The notes: generated by a model from the sequence alone, not told the origin. Numbered from the stretch's first letter, positions 1 to 8,679 are shown. The stretch is DNA of 19,107 nt from Pseudomonadota bacterium (GCA_021808875.1 JAKBAU010000029.1:1-19107); one strand, 5' to 3'. Program-made: numbers and translations.

Positions 1-154
1 GCCGACCCAGATACGGTCTGAAGCGCGGTCAACCCAGCTGGGGAGACGCACGACACATTTAATTATCGATAAGAAATGGTATGCCGCGCCGCGAACATCC
101 GTAGGCGCGATGAATAAGATGGGCTAACGCCAATCGTGCCGAAATCGGCCTCCG

Positions 155-538
155 TCAACGCCGTGACCGGACGCCCGTAGCGTGCGCTGCCACGCTTGCG
201 CGCCACTCGGCAGCATGACCCGGGTTGGGGATGTCTTCGATTGGCGAGAGCAGACGCATGATGTGGTCAGGACAGGCGCATTCGCAGGGTCTCACGGTCT
301 CGTCCATATCCTTGTAGCCGAAGCCATGTTTCCTGGTGTGGGAGATCAGGATGACGGCGGCAAGAACGTAGGACTTGCCTGTCGTCTTCTCGGTAATCTT
401 GACGGCCATATAGACGGTGTTGGCGACGCGCGCGGCGGCGAGCACCCGGTATATGCGGTGTTCGCCGTCATGATTGTATTGATTGGTGAGGTAGGCGATG
501 GGATCGTCGATCGGATCGTGTTTGTAGAGCCAGCCCAT
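155..538 (-). CDS. small conserved hypothetical protein (probably DUF6927-like)
   Basis: A 127-aa soluble protein with no signal peptide or membrane segment. The start is well supported by AAGGAGA eight bases upstream of the ATG. It begins MGWLYKHDP and has a conserved-looking core GFGYKDMDETVRP followed by a Cys-rich C-x-C-x-C-P segment (CECACPDHI, about residues 85-93), then an arginine-rich tail. This layout (MGW start, FGYKDMDE core, Cys-Pro, Leu-Leu-Ser/Thr-Pro) matches from memory a family of small plasmid and mobile-element proteins that I believe is annotated DUF6927; the number is uncertain. It is the last gene of the leftward block, 164 bp after the giant methylase/helicase gene. 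Function is unknown; a role in early plasmid establishment is only suggested by the company it keeps. Confidence 0.75.
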   Translation of the reverse strand: MGWLYKHDPIDDPIAYLTNQYNHDGEHRIYRVLAAARVANTVYMAVKITEKTTGKSYVLAAVILISHTRKHGFGYKDMDETVRPCECACPDHIMRLLSPIEDIPNPGHAAEWRASVAAHATGVRSRR

Positions 539-671
539 GATGCGTCTCCTTTTTGTTGAATGTGGTGCCGCGCGAGGACGCGCGCGCGGTTGCGCCTAGC
601 CGCGCGGCGGTTGCGTCCGTCCCTCGTCTCCGAGCGACAAGCGCGAACTCTTTTGAAACCGATTGCGTAGC
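539..671. other. spacer between methylase/helicase and small gene, no gene seen
   Basis: GC-rich with a CG-repeat patch (CGCGCGAGGACGCGCGCG near 571-588). It contains the ribosome site of the small gene (AAGGAGA, complement near 546-553). No promoter or terminator could be called, so the small gene is probably read from the upstream operon. Confidence 0.4.
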
Positions 672-700
672 CGCCCTGTGACGGCCGATGCGGCAGGGCG
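672..700 (-). other. inverted repeat just after the methylase/helicase stop
   Basis: CGCCCTG at 672-678 pairs with CAGGGCG at 694-700, leaving a 15-base loop that is itself GC-rich. It begins two bases past the stop codon of the methylase/helicase gene on the minus strand. There is no U-run on that strand, so it is not a canonical intrinsic terminator; it could stabilise the message 3' end or be chance in GC-rich DNA. Confidence 0.3.
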
Positions 701-702
701 TT

Positions 703-3700
703 TCAGGCCGCCTTGGGCTGTGCCGGACGGTTCTCGTCGATCACGCCCTGTGTGCCGGCCAGGTCTGCTTCGATTTCGGCAAGCCGGGCCAGCTTGGCGT
801 CGAGTTCACCCTGCAACGGGAACGTCTCTCCCAGACGCGGCTCATAGCCGGCCAGCCGCGCCTTCGCGTCGGCGACGCGTCGGCGCTGCTCGTCGAGGTC
901 GGCCTCCATCCGGTCGAGGGCATGCTCCAGCCGGGCGATGACCCCGACTGCGGTCGTGTCGCCGTCGATGCCGATCGATTGGGGAAAATCTGTCCGTTCG
1001 AGTGCGAGGTACGGCTCCAACCGCCCGTCACGCAAACTAGGCTGGATGTCACACGTCAGATCGAAGCCGCCAATGCACCCGACCGTCCAATGGCGTTCGG
1101 CGCGCTCGCGCGCGGCAAGGCGCACCTTGGTGAGCAACGAAGCGCCCGCCGCCTTGCGCTGCGTGACCGTTCGTCCCTCGATCTCCATGGTGAATGCGTC
1201 GCCACGGGTCGATTGGCGCCGGGTCAGATCGATTTTGATCGCCGCGATCCGACCCTCGGCATGGGTCTGGTCGAGTCGTGCGTCGCGGATTTGCCGCCGG
1301 ACAGCGTGCTGATCGTCGATATGCGCCGCGCGCTGACGTTGCAGCCGCGCAATCTCGCTTTCCAGCCCCGCCTTTTGCATCAGCCTGCTGTCGCCCGAGG
1401 CGATTGCCTTGGCCATCGCGAACTGATTGGCCTGGCTGCCGGCATCCTCAATACGGCGGATGGTGCGGTCGCCAGACAGCGCCGCCTCGATGAACCGCGC
1501 CTTGCGCTCGTTGTTCTGCCACATCGTCGCGTCCATCGAACCGAGCGTGGCATAGGCAAAGATGTCGATTTCGTCGTGCTGGTTGCCCTGTCGCTCGATG
1601 CGACCCTCGCGCTGCTCGATCTGGCTGGGGAGCCACGGCACATCGAGATGATGCAGCGCTTTCAGCCGCTGCTGCACATTGACCCCTGTGCCCATCGTGT
1701 CCGACGACCCAATCAGCACCCGCACGCGCCCAGCCCTGAAGTCGGCGAACAACCGTTGCTTGTCCGCTGACCGCTTATAGTCCTGCATGAAGGCGATCTG
1801 CCCGGCGGGAACGCCGCGGGCGATCAATTGCTGCTTGATCCAGCGATAGGCCGAGAAGCCGCGCGTCACTTCGACGTTGATGGTGCCGAGGTCGGAGAAA
1901 ATCATCTGCCCGCCGCCGGAAATCGGGTACGGCGTGCCGTCCGGTCGAAGGTAGCTTTGCTCCGCAGTTTCAATCCAGATGCGGTGGACGTTATCGATGA
2001 GCTTGTTGAGCTTGTTCGCCGGTTCGTCTTCAGTCCCATGCCAGACGAGACGCATATCGATTGCGGCGTGCCGACCGTCGGTGATGACGGACAGCAGGAT
2101 GTCGTCGCCCTTCTGCGCCTTTCCCGTGCGGGCTTCGATCGCCTCGATCCGCCGCGCCAGGTGCCGCTGGTAGTCCTTGAAGGCCGGGCTCGCCTCGGCG
2201 GTGACCAACTGGCGCTGGCCGGTGCGGATACGCGGCAAGGTTAGCAGTCCACGTAAATCGGTCTTCTGCACCACGTCGGCGATCGAGCGGAACATCATCA
2301 TCAGGTCGGCGACGTTGATGAACGACGCAAAGCGCGTCACCGGCTTGTAGGCGCCGCTCGGCTGCAACTCGAGTTCGGTCGTGGTATCGCCGAAGGCGGA
2401 CGCCCAGGCGTCGAACTCATGCACGCCGCGCTCGCGCAACGCCTCCGGCGCCTGAAACCGCAACAGCGTATACATCTCGCCGAGGGTGTTGGTGATCGGC
2501 GTTCCCGATGCCTGGATCAGCGCCCGCCCGGGCCGCTTGCGGTCGAGATACCGCGCTTTCACGAACAAATCCCATGCCCGCTGCGAACCCTCCGGATCGA
2601 CGCCCTTCAGGTTGATCTGATTGGTTGCAAAAGTGAGCTTCCGGAATTCCTGCGCCTCATCGACGATAATCTGGTCGATGCCGATCTCTTCGAGCGTCAC
2701 CATATCGTCGCGGCGGCACTTCAGCGCCGCCAGTTTCTCGCCCAGCTTCTCTTTCATCGCCTCAAGCCGCTTGCGCGTGACGCGGTCGCCGTCATCGCTG
2801 CGCAGCATGAGGTCGGCGCAGGTTTCGATCTGCTCTTCGATCATTTCGCGCTCGAAGGAGGCCGGCACCGGGATGAAGCGAAACGCCGCGTGGGTGATGA
2901 TCACGGCGTCCCAGTTCGCCGTTGCCGCGCGGGCGAGGAAGCGCGACCGCTTCTCCTTCACGAAGTTGGTCTCGTCGGCGACGAGGATGCGGGCGGTCGG
3001 ATAGAGTTGCAGAAATTCGCGGGACACTTGGGACAAGCAGTGGCCGGGCACCACCAGCAGGACCTTGCTGATCAGGCCGAGCCGCTTCTGCTCCATGATG
3101 GCCCCGGCGATGGCGTAGGATTTTCCGGCGCCGACGGTGTGAGCAATGTAGGTCGAGCCGCTGGCGACGATGCGCCAGATCACCCGCTTCTGGTGGTCGT
3201 AGAGGCGGATGATGGAACTCGCGCCGGGCAAGGTCAGATGCCGACCGTCGAACCGGCGCGGCACGAGATTGTTGAAACGATCATTGTAGATACGGGCGAG
3301 CCGGTCGGTGCGATCCGGGTCGGTCCAGACCCAGCTGGTGAGGGCATCCTTGATCTTCGCGAGCTTCTCCTTCGCGGCCTCGGTCGCCTCGCCGTTGAGG
3401 ACGCGTTTCTCCGCGCCGTCCTCCATGATGGTGTCGAAGATCTGCGGCGTAGCGCTGTTTAGCGCATCACTCAGAAGCCAGCCGGCGTTGCGGCGTGACG
3501 TGCCCCATTCGGAGGTGCCGGCGGCGCTGAACGCGAAGGGCGCTGTTTCTACCGACCAGGAAGCGATCTCCACGGTGTGCCGCACGCACGTCTCGGTTCC
3601 CATCACCTCGGCAGCGAAAGCCTCGACGTCGGATGCTGGAATCCACGGCGCGCCGAGACGCGCCGTGATGTCCGACGGAAGCAGGTCTTCGGGCTGCACA

Positions 3701-5832
3701 AGCCGCAACGCTTCCACGTTGCGCGCATAGTGCGGATCGCGTTCGGCCGCTGCTTCGGCGAGCGCCAGCTTGGTGCGGACGGAACCCGAGAGGTAGGCGT
3801 CGTCCGTTTCCCAGCTTTCTGTCGCCGGATTGCGGAACACCGTCGCGCCGAGTTCGGCGAGGGCGGTCTCGGGATCGCGGTCAAGCAACTCGGCCAGGTG
3901 ATCGATGTCCACGCGGCCGGTTTCGTTGAGGGTGACGGCAAGCGCGTCGGCTGCGGTCGCGATCAGCGGCGCTGACGGCGGGGCGATGACGCGTTCGCGG
4001 AAGATCGGCCCCATGCGGGCGAGATCGCTTTCGAGATCGTAATCCTCGATGCTGGCGACCAGCCAGCAATCGGGATCGTCGCCGAAGGGCGCGAGGTTCG
4101 GGCGACGATGCGTTTCCCGCTCCTCGCCGGTCTCCGGATCGGTCGTGACTGAAATGACGGTGTGGTTGATCGGGCCGAAGCTGCGGGTGAAGTTACTGTA
4201 GGCGATGCGCAGCCGGACTTGCGCTGGGGTCCAAGGCTGGTCGGCGGCTTGCGCGCGCAGCACCTCGCGCACCGCGTCGCGGATCGGCAGCAGACCGGCA
4301 ATTATCTTGGCGTCGCGGGCGAGAAGGCCGCCGCTGCCCTTGCCCTGTCTGATCGGCACGGTGCGGGCTTCACCGTCCGTGATCTGCATCAGTTGACCCG
4401 ATGTGCCGAGGAGGTAGGAACCTTCCTTGATGGTGGCGCCATCCGCCGCCGTGCCGGCGCGTATTGTGGCTTCGTCATCGCCGTCCGCGTCAACCGGCGC
4501 CTCTTCCGTTGCGATAACAATACCAGCGGGCAACCGGCCGAGCGCTTCGATCAACAAAGTCTCAAGCGAACTTCCGTCCTTGCGCGGACGGCAGGTGTAG
4601 GCCGGAGCGGGGGTGTAGATGCCGCGCCGCAACGCATGGTCGCCCAGCACCATCTCGGGATGTTCCGCGAAGTAGCGATTCACCAGGATGCTAGCCGATG
4701 AAATACCATCGGCGTCGGCGCCTTCGTCATCTGCCGCCGCATTCTCAACCGGGGCGAGGTCAATCCAGTCTGCGCCAGCCGGAGTCTCCCCCTCGCTGCG
4801 GCGCTGGAACACCAGCAAGTCAACCACCACATCGGTGCCTGCCGCCGCGCGCATGCTGCCTTCCGGGAGGCGCACCGCGCCAATCAGGTCGGCCATGCCG
4901 GCGATATGATCCCGTGCCGTGGCGCTGGTCTTGTCCATCGTGCCGGTGCTGGTGACGAACAGCGCAATGCCGCCGGGACGCAGCCGCGCAATCGAGCGGG
5001 CTATAAAGTAATCATGCAGCAGCAACCCCAGCGAGCGCGTGGCGGGATCGGCCCGCACCGCGCGGTTGGAGAAAGGCGGATTGCCGATTGCCAGGTCGAA
5101 ACGCCCGGCAAGGCGACTGCGCGTATAATCCTCGCAGTGCACCCGCGCTTCAGGATGCACGAGGCGCGCGATGCGCGCGGTAACCGGGTCGTATTCGATG
5201 CCGGTAAGAAAGCAGGCGGAGCGCAACGCTTCGGGCAGCAACGCAAAGAACAGGCCGGTGCCCATGCCCGGTTCCAGCACCCGCCCGCCGGTAAAGCCCA
5301 GACGTTCGGCGGTGCACCAGAGTCTGCGGATGATCGTCTCCGGCGTGTAGTGCGCGTATTGCGTGGCGCGTTGCAGGGCGGCGTATTCTTCGGGCGTGAC
5401 GGCGGCTTCAAGCGCTGCACCGATCTCCTCCCAGCCTGGGCGGAAGTCTTCCTCGCCGGGACGGCGAAAGCAGTTCTGCGCCAGTTCCGAAGCGCCGAAG
5501 CCGGTGAAGCGCAGCAACTGCGCCTGCTCGTCTGCGCTTGGTGCGCGGCCTGACTGCTCCAGCGTCTTCGACAGGGTAATCGCGGCGATGTTGTCGCGCG
5601 CCCGCGCGGACCAGCCACGGGCAAGGTTTCGGTCGCCGGCAAGGTGGAAGTTACTGCCGCGCGCGATAGGTTCTGCCGCAGGCGGCGTTGTGTCACCCTC
5701 ATCTTCGGCATCGATGTCCTCTGCCGGGTCGGCTTCGTCGGTGTCGGAGAAGACTTGCAGTGCGTGATGGGTCCACCCCGTCAAAGCGGTCTTGTCGAAT
5801 AGGTTGAGTGTAGATTCGGTTTCAAAGGGCAT
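703..5832 (-). CDS. giant N6-adenine DNA methylase / SNF2-like helicase fusion (DarB-like antirestriction protein)
   Basis: A 1709-aa cytoplasmic protein. The N-terminal part holds an adenine-methyltransferase fold: SAM-binding motif VLEPGMGTGLF near residue 185 and catalytic motif GNPPF near residue 250. The middle to C-terminal part holds a superfamily-2 helicase: Walker A TVGAGKS near 900, Walker B VDEAQEF near 1057, SGTP (motif III) near 1107, and motif VI QREGRIERQG near 1405. The end is rich in Glu, Arg and Leu and is probably coiled coil. The order methylase then helicase resembles phage P1 DarB and the large methylase proteins carried by conjugative plasmids, which are thought to protect incoming DNA from restriction. 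The start follows GAGGA at good spacing. It lies 106 bp downstream of ArdC in the same direction, consistent with one anti-restriction operon. No nuclease domain is visible, which argues against a type I-like restriction enzyme. Domain calls are firm; the antirestriction role is inferred from family and context. Confidence 0.93.
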   Translation of the reverse strand: MPFETESTLNLFDKTALTGWTHHALQVFSDTDEADPAEDIDAEDEGDTTPPAAEPIARGSNFHLAGDRNLARGWSARARDNIAAITLSKTLEQSGRAPSADEQAQLLRFTGFGASELAQNCFRRPGEEDFRPGWEEIGAALEAAVTPEEYAALQRATQYAHYTPETIIRRLWCTAERLGFTGGRVLEPGMGTGLFFALLPEALRSACFLTGIEYDPVTARIARLVHPEARVHCEDYTRSRLAGRFDLAIGNPPFSNRAVRADPATRSLGLLLHDYFIARSIARLRPGGIALFVTSTGTMDKTSATARDHIAGMADLIGAVRLPEGSMRAAAGTDVVVDLLVFQRRSEGETPAGADWIDLAPVENAAADDEGADADGISSASILVNRYFAEHPEMVLGDHALRRGIYTPAPAYTCRPRKDGSSLETLLIEALGRLPAGIVIATEEAPVDADGDDEATIRAGTAADGATIKEGSYLLGTSGQLMQITDGEARTVPIRQGKGSGGLLARDAKIIAGLLPIRDAVREVLRAQAADQPWTPAQVRLRIAYSNFTRSFGPINHTVISVTTDPETGEERETHRRPNLAPFGDDPDCWLVASIEDYDLESDLARMGPIFRERVIAPPSAPLIATAADALAVTLNETGRVDIDHLAELLDRDPETALAELGATVFRNPATESWETDDAYLSGSVRTKLALAEAAAERDPHYARNVEALRLVQPEDLLPSDITARLGAPWIPASDVEAFAAEVMGTETCVRHTVEIASWSVETAPFAFSAAGTSEWGTSRRNAGWLLSDALNSATPQIFDTIMEDGAEKRVLNGEATEAAKEKLAKIKDALTSWVWTDPDRTDRLARIYNDRFNNLVPRRFDGRHLTLPGASSIIRLYDHQKRVIWRIVASGSTYIAHTVGAGKSYAIAGAIMEQKRLGLISKVLLVVPGHCLSQVSREFLQLYPTARILVADETNFVKEKRSRFLARAATANWDAVIITHAAFRFIPVPASFEREMIEEQIETCADLMLRSDDGDRVTRKRLEAMKEKLGEKLAALKCRRDDMVTLEEIGIDQIIVDEAQEFRKLTFATNQINLKGVDPEGSQRAWDLFVKARYLDRKRPGRALIQASGTPITNTLGEMYTLLRFQAPEALRERGVHEFDAWASAFGDTTTELELQPSGAYKPVTRFASFINVADLMMMFRSIADVVQKTDLRGLLTLPRIRTGQRQLVTAEASPAFKDYQRHLARRIEAIEARTGKAQKGDDILLSVITDGRHAAIDMRLVWHGTEDEPANKLNKLIDNVHRIWIETAEQSYLRPDGTPYPISGGGQMIFSDLGTINVEVTRGFSAYRWIKQQLIARGVPAGQIAFMQDYKRSADKQRLFADFRAGRVRVLIGSSDTMGTGVNVQQRLKALHHLDVPWLPSQIEQREGRIERQGNQHDEIDIFAYATLGSMDATMWQNNERKARFIEAALSGDRTIRRIEDAGSQANQFAMAKAIASGDSRLMQKAGLESEIARLQRQRAAHIDDQHAVRRQIRDARLDQTHAEGRIAAIKIDLTRRQSTRGDAFTMEIEGRTVTQRKAAGASLLTKVRLAARERAERHWTVGCIGGFDLTCDIQPSLRDGRLEPYLALERTDFPQSIGIDGDTTAVGVIARLEHALDRMEADLDEQRRRVADAKARLAGYEPRLGETFPLQGELDAKLARLAEIEADLAGTQGVIDENRPAQPKAA

Positions 5833-5938
5833 GATGGTTTCCTCGTCGTGGCAGTGGTTTGGGCAGCCATCCGGTCCCGACCGCAGGAAAGCGGTCGAGC
5901 CGGTCGGCTCAGGGATGTTCGGAAAAAAATCGGGCTAA

Positions 5939-6964
5939 TTACGCCGCCGCCGGGATCGGCTCCGGCGCGTCGGCCGCATCGTTGTCGTCGGCGATGGGCA
6001 CGCTCTCCGGCGGTCCCGCCTGGCTGTTCGCGTAATCGGGATGGAAGGCGAGCAAATAGTCGGCGATGCGTTGCGCATCCGCCGCCGCGCGGAAAATTTC
6101 CTTGCGGTCGGAGCGCAGCTTCTCCAGCCAGGACGCCACGTAAGCCGCGTTGTTGCTGAAATCGCAGTCGGCGATGCCAAGCTCGGCGCAGACCATCATC
6201 TGGCCGATCTCCGCTCGTAGCTCCTCGCGGGCGTAATCATGCGAGCCGAAGCGGTTGCGCAGGTCGCGGTCGAGCCGCGACGGGGCTCCTGTCCAATGCC
6301 CGAGCTCATGAATGAGCGTTCCGCAAAATCCCTCGGCCGTGGCAAAGGCCGATTGCGGCGGCATCTGGATGTGGTCGGTTGATGGTGAGTAAAACGCGCG
6401 CTCACCGCCGATCCGGACAACGGCCTTGCTGTTGGCGAGAATAATCGCCGCCGCTTCCGGCGCCCGCCACGGCGCTTCCGCGGCCGTGGGCGGGATGTAG
6501 TCCGGAATGCCGTCGATCTGGCTGGCGTGAAACAGGATGAACGCGCGTATCAGGGGAATCCGTCGCACGGATTCTTCGTCACCTCCAGGGTCGGAGCCGT
6601 CGCCCTTGTCGTCGCGCACCTCCAGCCGCTTGAAGAAAAACCCGGTCGTCCCGCGTTCACCACGACGCACCTGCCAGCCATGGTCCTCGGCCTGCTTGTA
6701 GGTCGCCCAGCGCGGATCGCCGCTGCTGAAGGCGAGCGCCGACATGCCGAGCGTCAGCACATTAATGCCGCGATAGCGCTGTCCGGTCGCCGCATTGCGG
6801 GGCATGGCAGGACCTCCCGCCTTGTCGGGATCCCACGGTCTGCGCCAGGGCGGCGTGCCGGCTTCCAGCGCGGCAATGATGCGGTCGGTGACTTCCTGGT
6901 AGTGGTCGCGTGGCGCACGGCTAGTCTTGCCGCTGCGGTACGGGTGTCTTGTCGTTGTGCTCAT
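5939..6964 (-). CDS. ardC: ArdC-family antirestriction protein with zincin-like metalloprotease domain
   Basis: A 341-aa protein with the two-part ArdC architecture. The N-terminal ssDNA-binding domain covers about residues 20-150, with the family pattern YQEVTDRIIAALEAGTPPWRRPW and then PRNAATGQRYRGIN. The C-terminal zinc-metallopeptidase domain has HELGH at residues 219-223 and a downstream EELRAEIG (247-254) supplying the expected third zinc ligand. ArdC proteins of conjugative plasmids bind single-stranded DNA and protect entering DNA from type I restriction. The start is supported by AAGGA seven bases before the ATG. A poorly conserved acidic insert (about 118-132, GDGSDPGGDE) lies between the two domains. 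It sits between the Toprim gene and the methylase/helicase gene, all in one direction. The family assignment is confident; its activity here is inferred. Confidence 0.93.
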   Translation of the reverse strand: MSTTTRHPYRSGKTSRAPRDHYQEVTDRIIAALEAGTPPWRRPWDPDKAGGPAMPRNAATGQRYRGINVLTLGMSALAFSSGDPRWATYKQAEDHGWQVRRGERGTTGFFFKRLEVRDDKGDGSDPGGDEESVRRIPLIRAFILFHASQIDGIPDYIPPTAAEAPWRAPEAAAIILANSKAVVRIGGERAFYSPSTDHIQMPPQSAFATAEGFCGTLIHELGHWTGAPSRLDRDLRNRFGSHDYAREELRAEIGQMMVCAELGIADCDFSNNAAYVASWLEKLRSDRKEIFRAAADAQRIADYLLAFHPDYANSQAGPPESVPIADDNDAADAPEPIPAAA

Positions 6965-7208
6965 CGGGGTGTCCTTCCCTCATGGGTTTCTGGAACATCC
7001 CTCCCGCCCCGCATCCCGGCTGCCCGGGGCAAGGGCGCGCTGGCGCGAGGCCACAGGCCGATCCCTTGCGGCGGGCAACCGGCGATGCGGTAAGGCTTCT
7101 TATTTCCTCTTCGGGTTTTGGATTTCTTCCCGCGTTCTTCTTGCTTCTTCTTTTGCGCCGGTATCCAGCCGAACGAACGACCTGAGCAGGGCGGGGAGCA
7201 TTCCGGCG
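6965..7208 (-). other. 244-bp spacer upstream of ardC with inverted repeat and pyrimidine-rich tract
   Basis: I see no credible gene here. The spacer contains a 12-base GGGGCAAGGGCG at 7026-7037 and CCCTTGCGGCG at 7063-7073, whose GCAAGGG/CCCTTGC cores (7029-7035, 7063-7069) can form a stem with an inner GCGC-TG-GCGC hairpin. Close to 7096-7157 there is a pyrimidine-rich stretch on the plus strand (purine-rich in the transcript). The same two words occur upstream of the Toprim gene, so this is probably a shared leader or regulatory element. Confidence 0.45.
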
Positions 7209-8153
7209 TTATGTCGCTGGGGTCATCGCGCGTAGCGCGTCATTCCAATCGTTCAGCCCGTCAGGCGGCAGGATCGCGTGGAATCGCACTGTGGCCTCCG
7301 CCGCCATCGCCTCCAGCCGCGCGGCGTAGCGCCGACCGGCGGTATCGGCGTCACTCCCAGCGATCAGGATGCCGGACGGCTCGGTCGACAATTCTTGTAG
7401 AAGCTGTTTCAGGGTGGCGATGGTCGCCGGACCCATGCCGCCGGCGGTTGCGACATAGAGCGTGTCGCATCGCACGCACTCGATTGCCGCGAGACTCAGC
7501 GCGTCGATGGCCGACTCGCACACGGTCACACGGGTCAGCCGACCAGTGCCGCCAGGCAGACGGAAGAGCGTCTTGTCGCCGCCTGCCGAGAAATTACGCC
7601 AGTCCGGACCGCGCATCTCGATCCCGGTCAGGCGACCCGCCCCATCCCGATGCGCGAACCAGGCGCTGCCGCGCGGGCCTTCGCGGATGGCGTCGATCGC
7701 ACGGGCGGCCATAAGAATACGCTCCGGCAATCTCCGCTGTCCGGAGAGATAGAGCCATGCCGGTGACCCGGGCGACAGGGGCAGACGCCTGTTCCAAAGA
7801 AGGGCGACCGGGATGGGCGGGGCGCGCGTCCGCCGGATGCGGAGGGTTTTCGGGAACGTCGGCGAGATCCCCACGAATTCGCGGAGCAGACGACGCGCTT
7901 CGCCGAAAGTGAGGTTGGGGTCGAGATGCTGGACGAGGCTGAAGATGTCGCCCTTGGCCTCGCTCAAAGGGTCCCACCAGCCGCGGCCGTCGTGATTGAC
8001 AATGAGGATCTCGCCCTGGCCGCGGCGGTATTTGAGGCTGCCGCGGGTGCTTTCCGCGCGATCGAGCCGCCACACCGGCGGCAGACGCTCCAGCATTGCC
8101 GCGCAGCTCACCCCGGCCTTCAGTCGTTCAATCTCCGCATCCTGCTCGCTCAT
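7209..8153 (-). CDS. Toprim-domain protein (DUF3991/primase-like, mobile-element type)
   Basis: A 314-aa protein resembling the plasmid and ICE 'DUF3991 and Toprim' proteins. The N-terminal third (about residues 35-95) contains the KYRRGQGEILIVNHDGRGWW and GDIFSLVQ pattern of that family. The C-terminal Toprim fold has its catalytic glutamate in VCESAIDALS (E213) and the paired acids in GSDADTAGRR (D268, D270), followed by NDWNDAL near the end. No primase zinc finger or helicase domain is visible, so it is likely a stand-alone Toprim factor used in element replication or transfer rather than a full DnaG primase. The start follows GGGAG nine bases upstream. It is the first gene of the leftward block and is separated from ardC by 244 bp, so it may have its own transcript. 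The exact role is unknown. Confidence 0.88.
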   Translation of the reverse strand: MSEQDAEIERLKAGVSCAAMLERLPPVWRLDRAESTRGSLKYRRGQGEILIVNHDGRGWWDPLSEAKGDIFSLVQHLDPNLTFGEARRLLREFVGISPTFPKTLRIRRTRAPPIPVALLWNRRLPLSPGSPAWLYLSGQRRLPERILMAARAIDAIREGPRGSAWFAHRDGAGRLTGIEMRGPDWRNFSAGGDKTLFRLPGGTGRLTRVTVCESAIDALSLAAIECVRCDTLYVATAGGMGPATIATLKQLLQELSTEPSGILIAGSDADTAGRRYAARLEAMAAEATVRFHAILPPDGLNDWNDALRAMTPAT

Positions 8154-8410
8154 AGCTGGGTACTCCCTTCAGGATTGGCCGCGCACGAGGGCCCCTCTCT
8201 ATGTTCGTTATTTGTTCTTGTCCATCGTTCAAGGCCCGGCCACCGCGAAGCCGGCGCGGGGCAAGGGCGTGCGCAGCACGGGAGCGCAAAGCGCGACGGA
8301 CCCTTGCGGCGCGGCGGGCGCCAGCGGTAGCGCTGCTGTTCCTGGGTCCTCGCTTGCTTGCGCGAGGGATCGTCACCGGCAGGCCAAGACCGGATCCCGG
8401 GGCTTGGGGA

Positions 8411-8437
8411 GCCTGTCATCGGTTCCGGGTGACAGGC
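8411..8437. repeat. perfect 8-bp inverted repeat
   Basis: GCCTGTCA at 8411-8418 and TGACAGGC at 8430-8437 form a perfect dyad with an 11-base loop, in the divergent region. It could be an operator or an RNA hairpin. The left half with its flank (GGAGCCTGTCA, then GTTCCGG) recurs at 15901-15918. Confidence 0.5.
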
Positions 8438-8515
8438 GAGTAGTGCCCGACCCGAGCAGGGGCGCGCCAGTGAACCGCGTTGCGAACCGGCCCAAGCAGG
8501 GTGTCGGACGCAGTA

Positions 8516-8544
8516 ATTTCAAATTTTTATAGACCCCTTGAAAT
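8516..8544. promoter_or_regulatory. AT-rich dyad, possible operator of the three-gene operon
   Basis: ATTTCAA (8516-8522) and TTGAAAT (8538-8544) are perfect inverted copies 15 bases apart, in the only AT-rich patch of the divergent region. A second dyad GACCCC (8532-8537)/GGGGTC (8556-8561) overlaps it. The position, about 200 bp upstream of the sigma-like gene, suits a binding site for a regulator; this is inference. Confidence 0.35.
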
Positions 8545-8659
8545 GTATTCGGGGCGGGGTCCCGACCAAAATCCAAAACAAAAAGATATTTCACAGGCAG
8601 ATTCAATCACTTGGCTTGCCCGTCGGCAGCCGTCTGGCTGAGCGTCGGTTCACCTCGTT

Positions 8660-8679
8660 CCGGTGGCCGGATTTTTTTT
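8660..8679 (+). terminator. short hairpin plus T8 run in the operon leader
   Basis: CCGG-TGG-CCGG (8660-8670) is followed by A and eight Ts (8672-8679). The stem is only 4 bp, so intrinsic termination would be weak. It lies about 65 bp before the start of the sigma-like gene, where it could act as a leaky leader terminator (attenuator), or simply insulate the operon. A second small hairpin CAGCC-GTCT-GGCTG (8627-8640) precedes it. Confidence 0.3.

Noticed and set aside
1..154. Search for the left attachment site at the start of the window
   Set aside because: No match to the tRNA-fMet 3' end or to the integrase-side repeats; the left end must lie outside the window.
2419..3462. Long plus-strand open frame (347 aa) and similar ones at 688-1770 and 4906-5553
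   Set aside because: All lie antisense within the methylase/helicase gene, whose motifs are unambiguous; they are high-GC shadow frames without family motifs or ribosome sites.
703..5832. Reading the methylase/helicase as a type I or type ISP restriction enzyme
   Set aside because: No nuclease motif is visible, the methylase precedes the helicase, and it lies next to ardC as in conjugative antirestriction blocks.
7118..7714. Plus-strand 198-aa open frame overlapping the Toprim gene
   Set aside because: Arg/Ser-rich antisense shadow of a gene with clear Toprim motifs.
8128..8606. Several arginine-rich open frames in the divergent region
   Set aside because: Low-complexity Arg/Ala/Pro composition typical of GC-rich noncoding DNA, no ribosome site, mutually overlapping.
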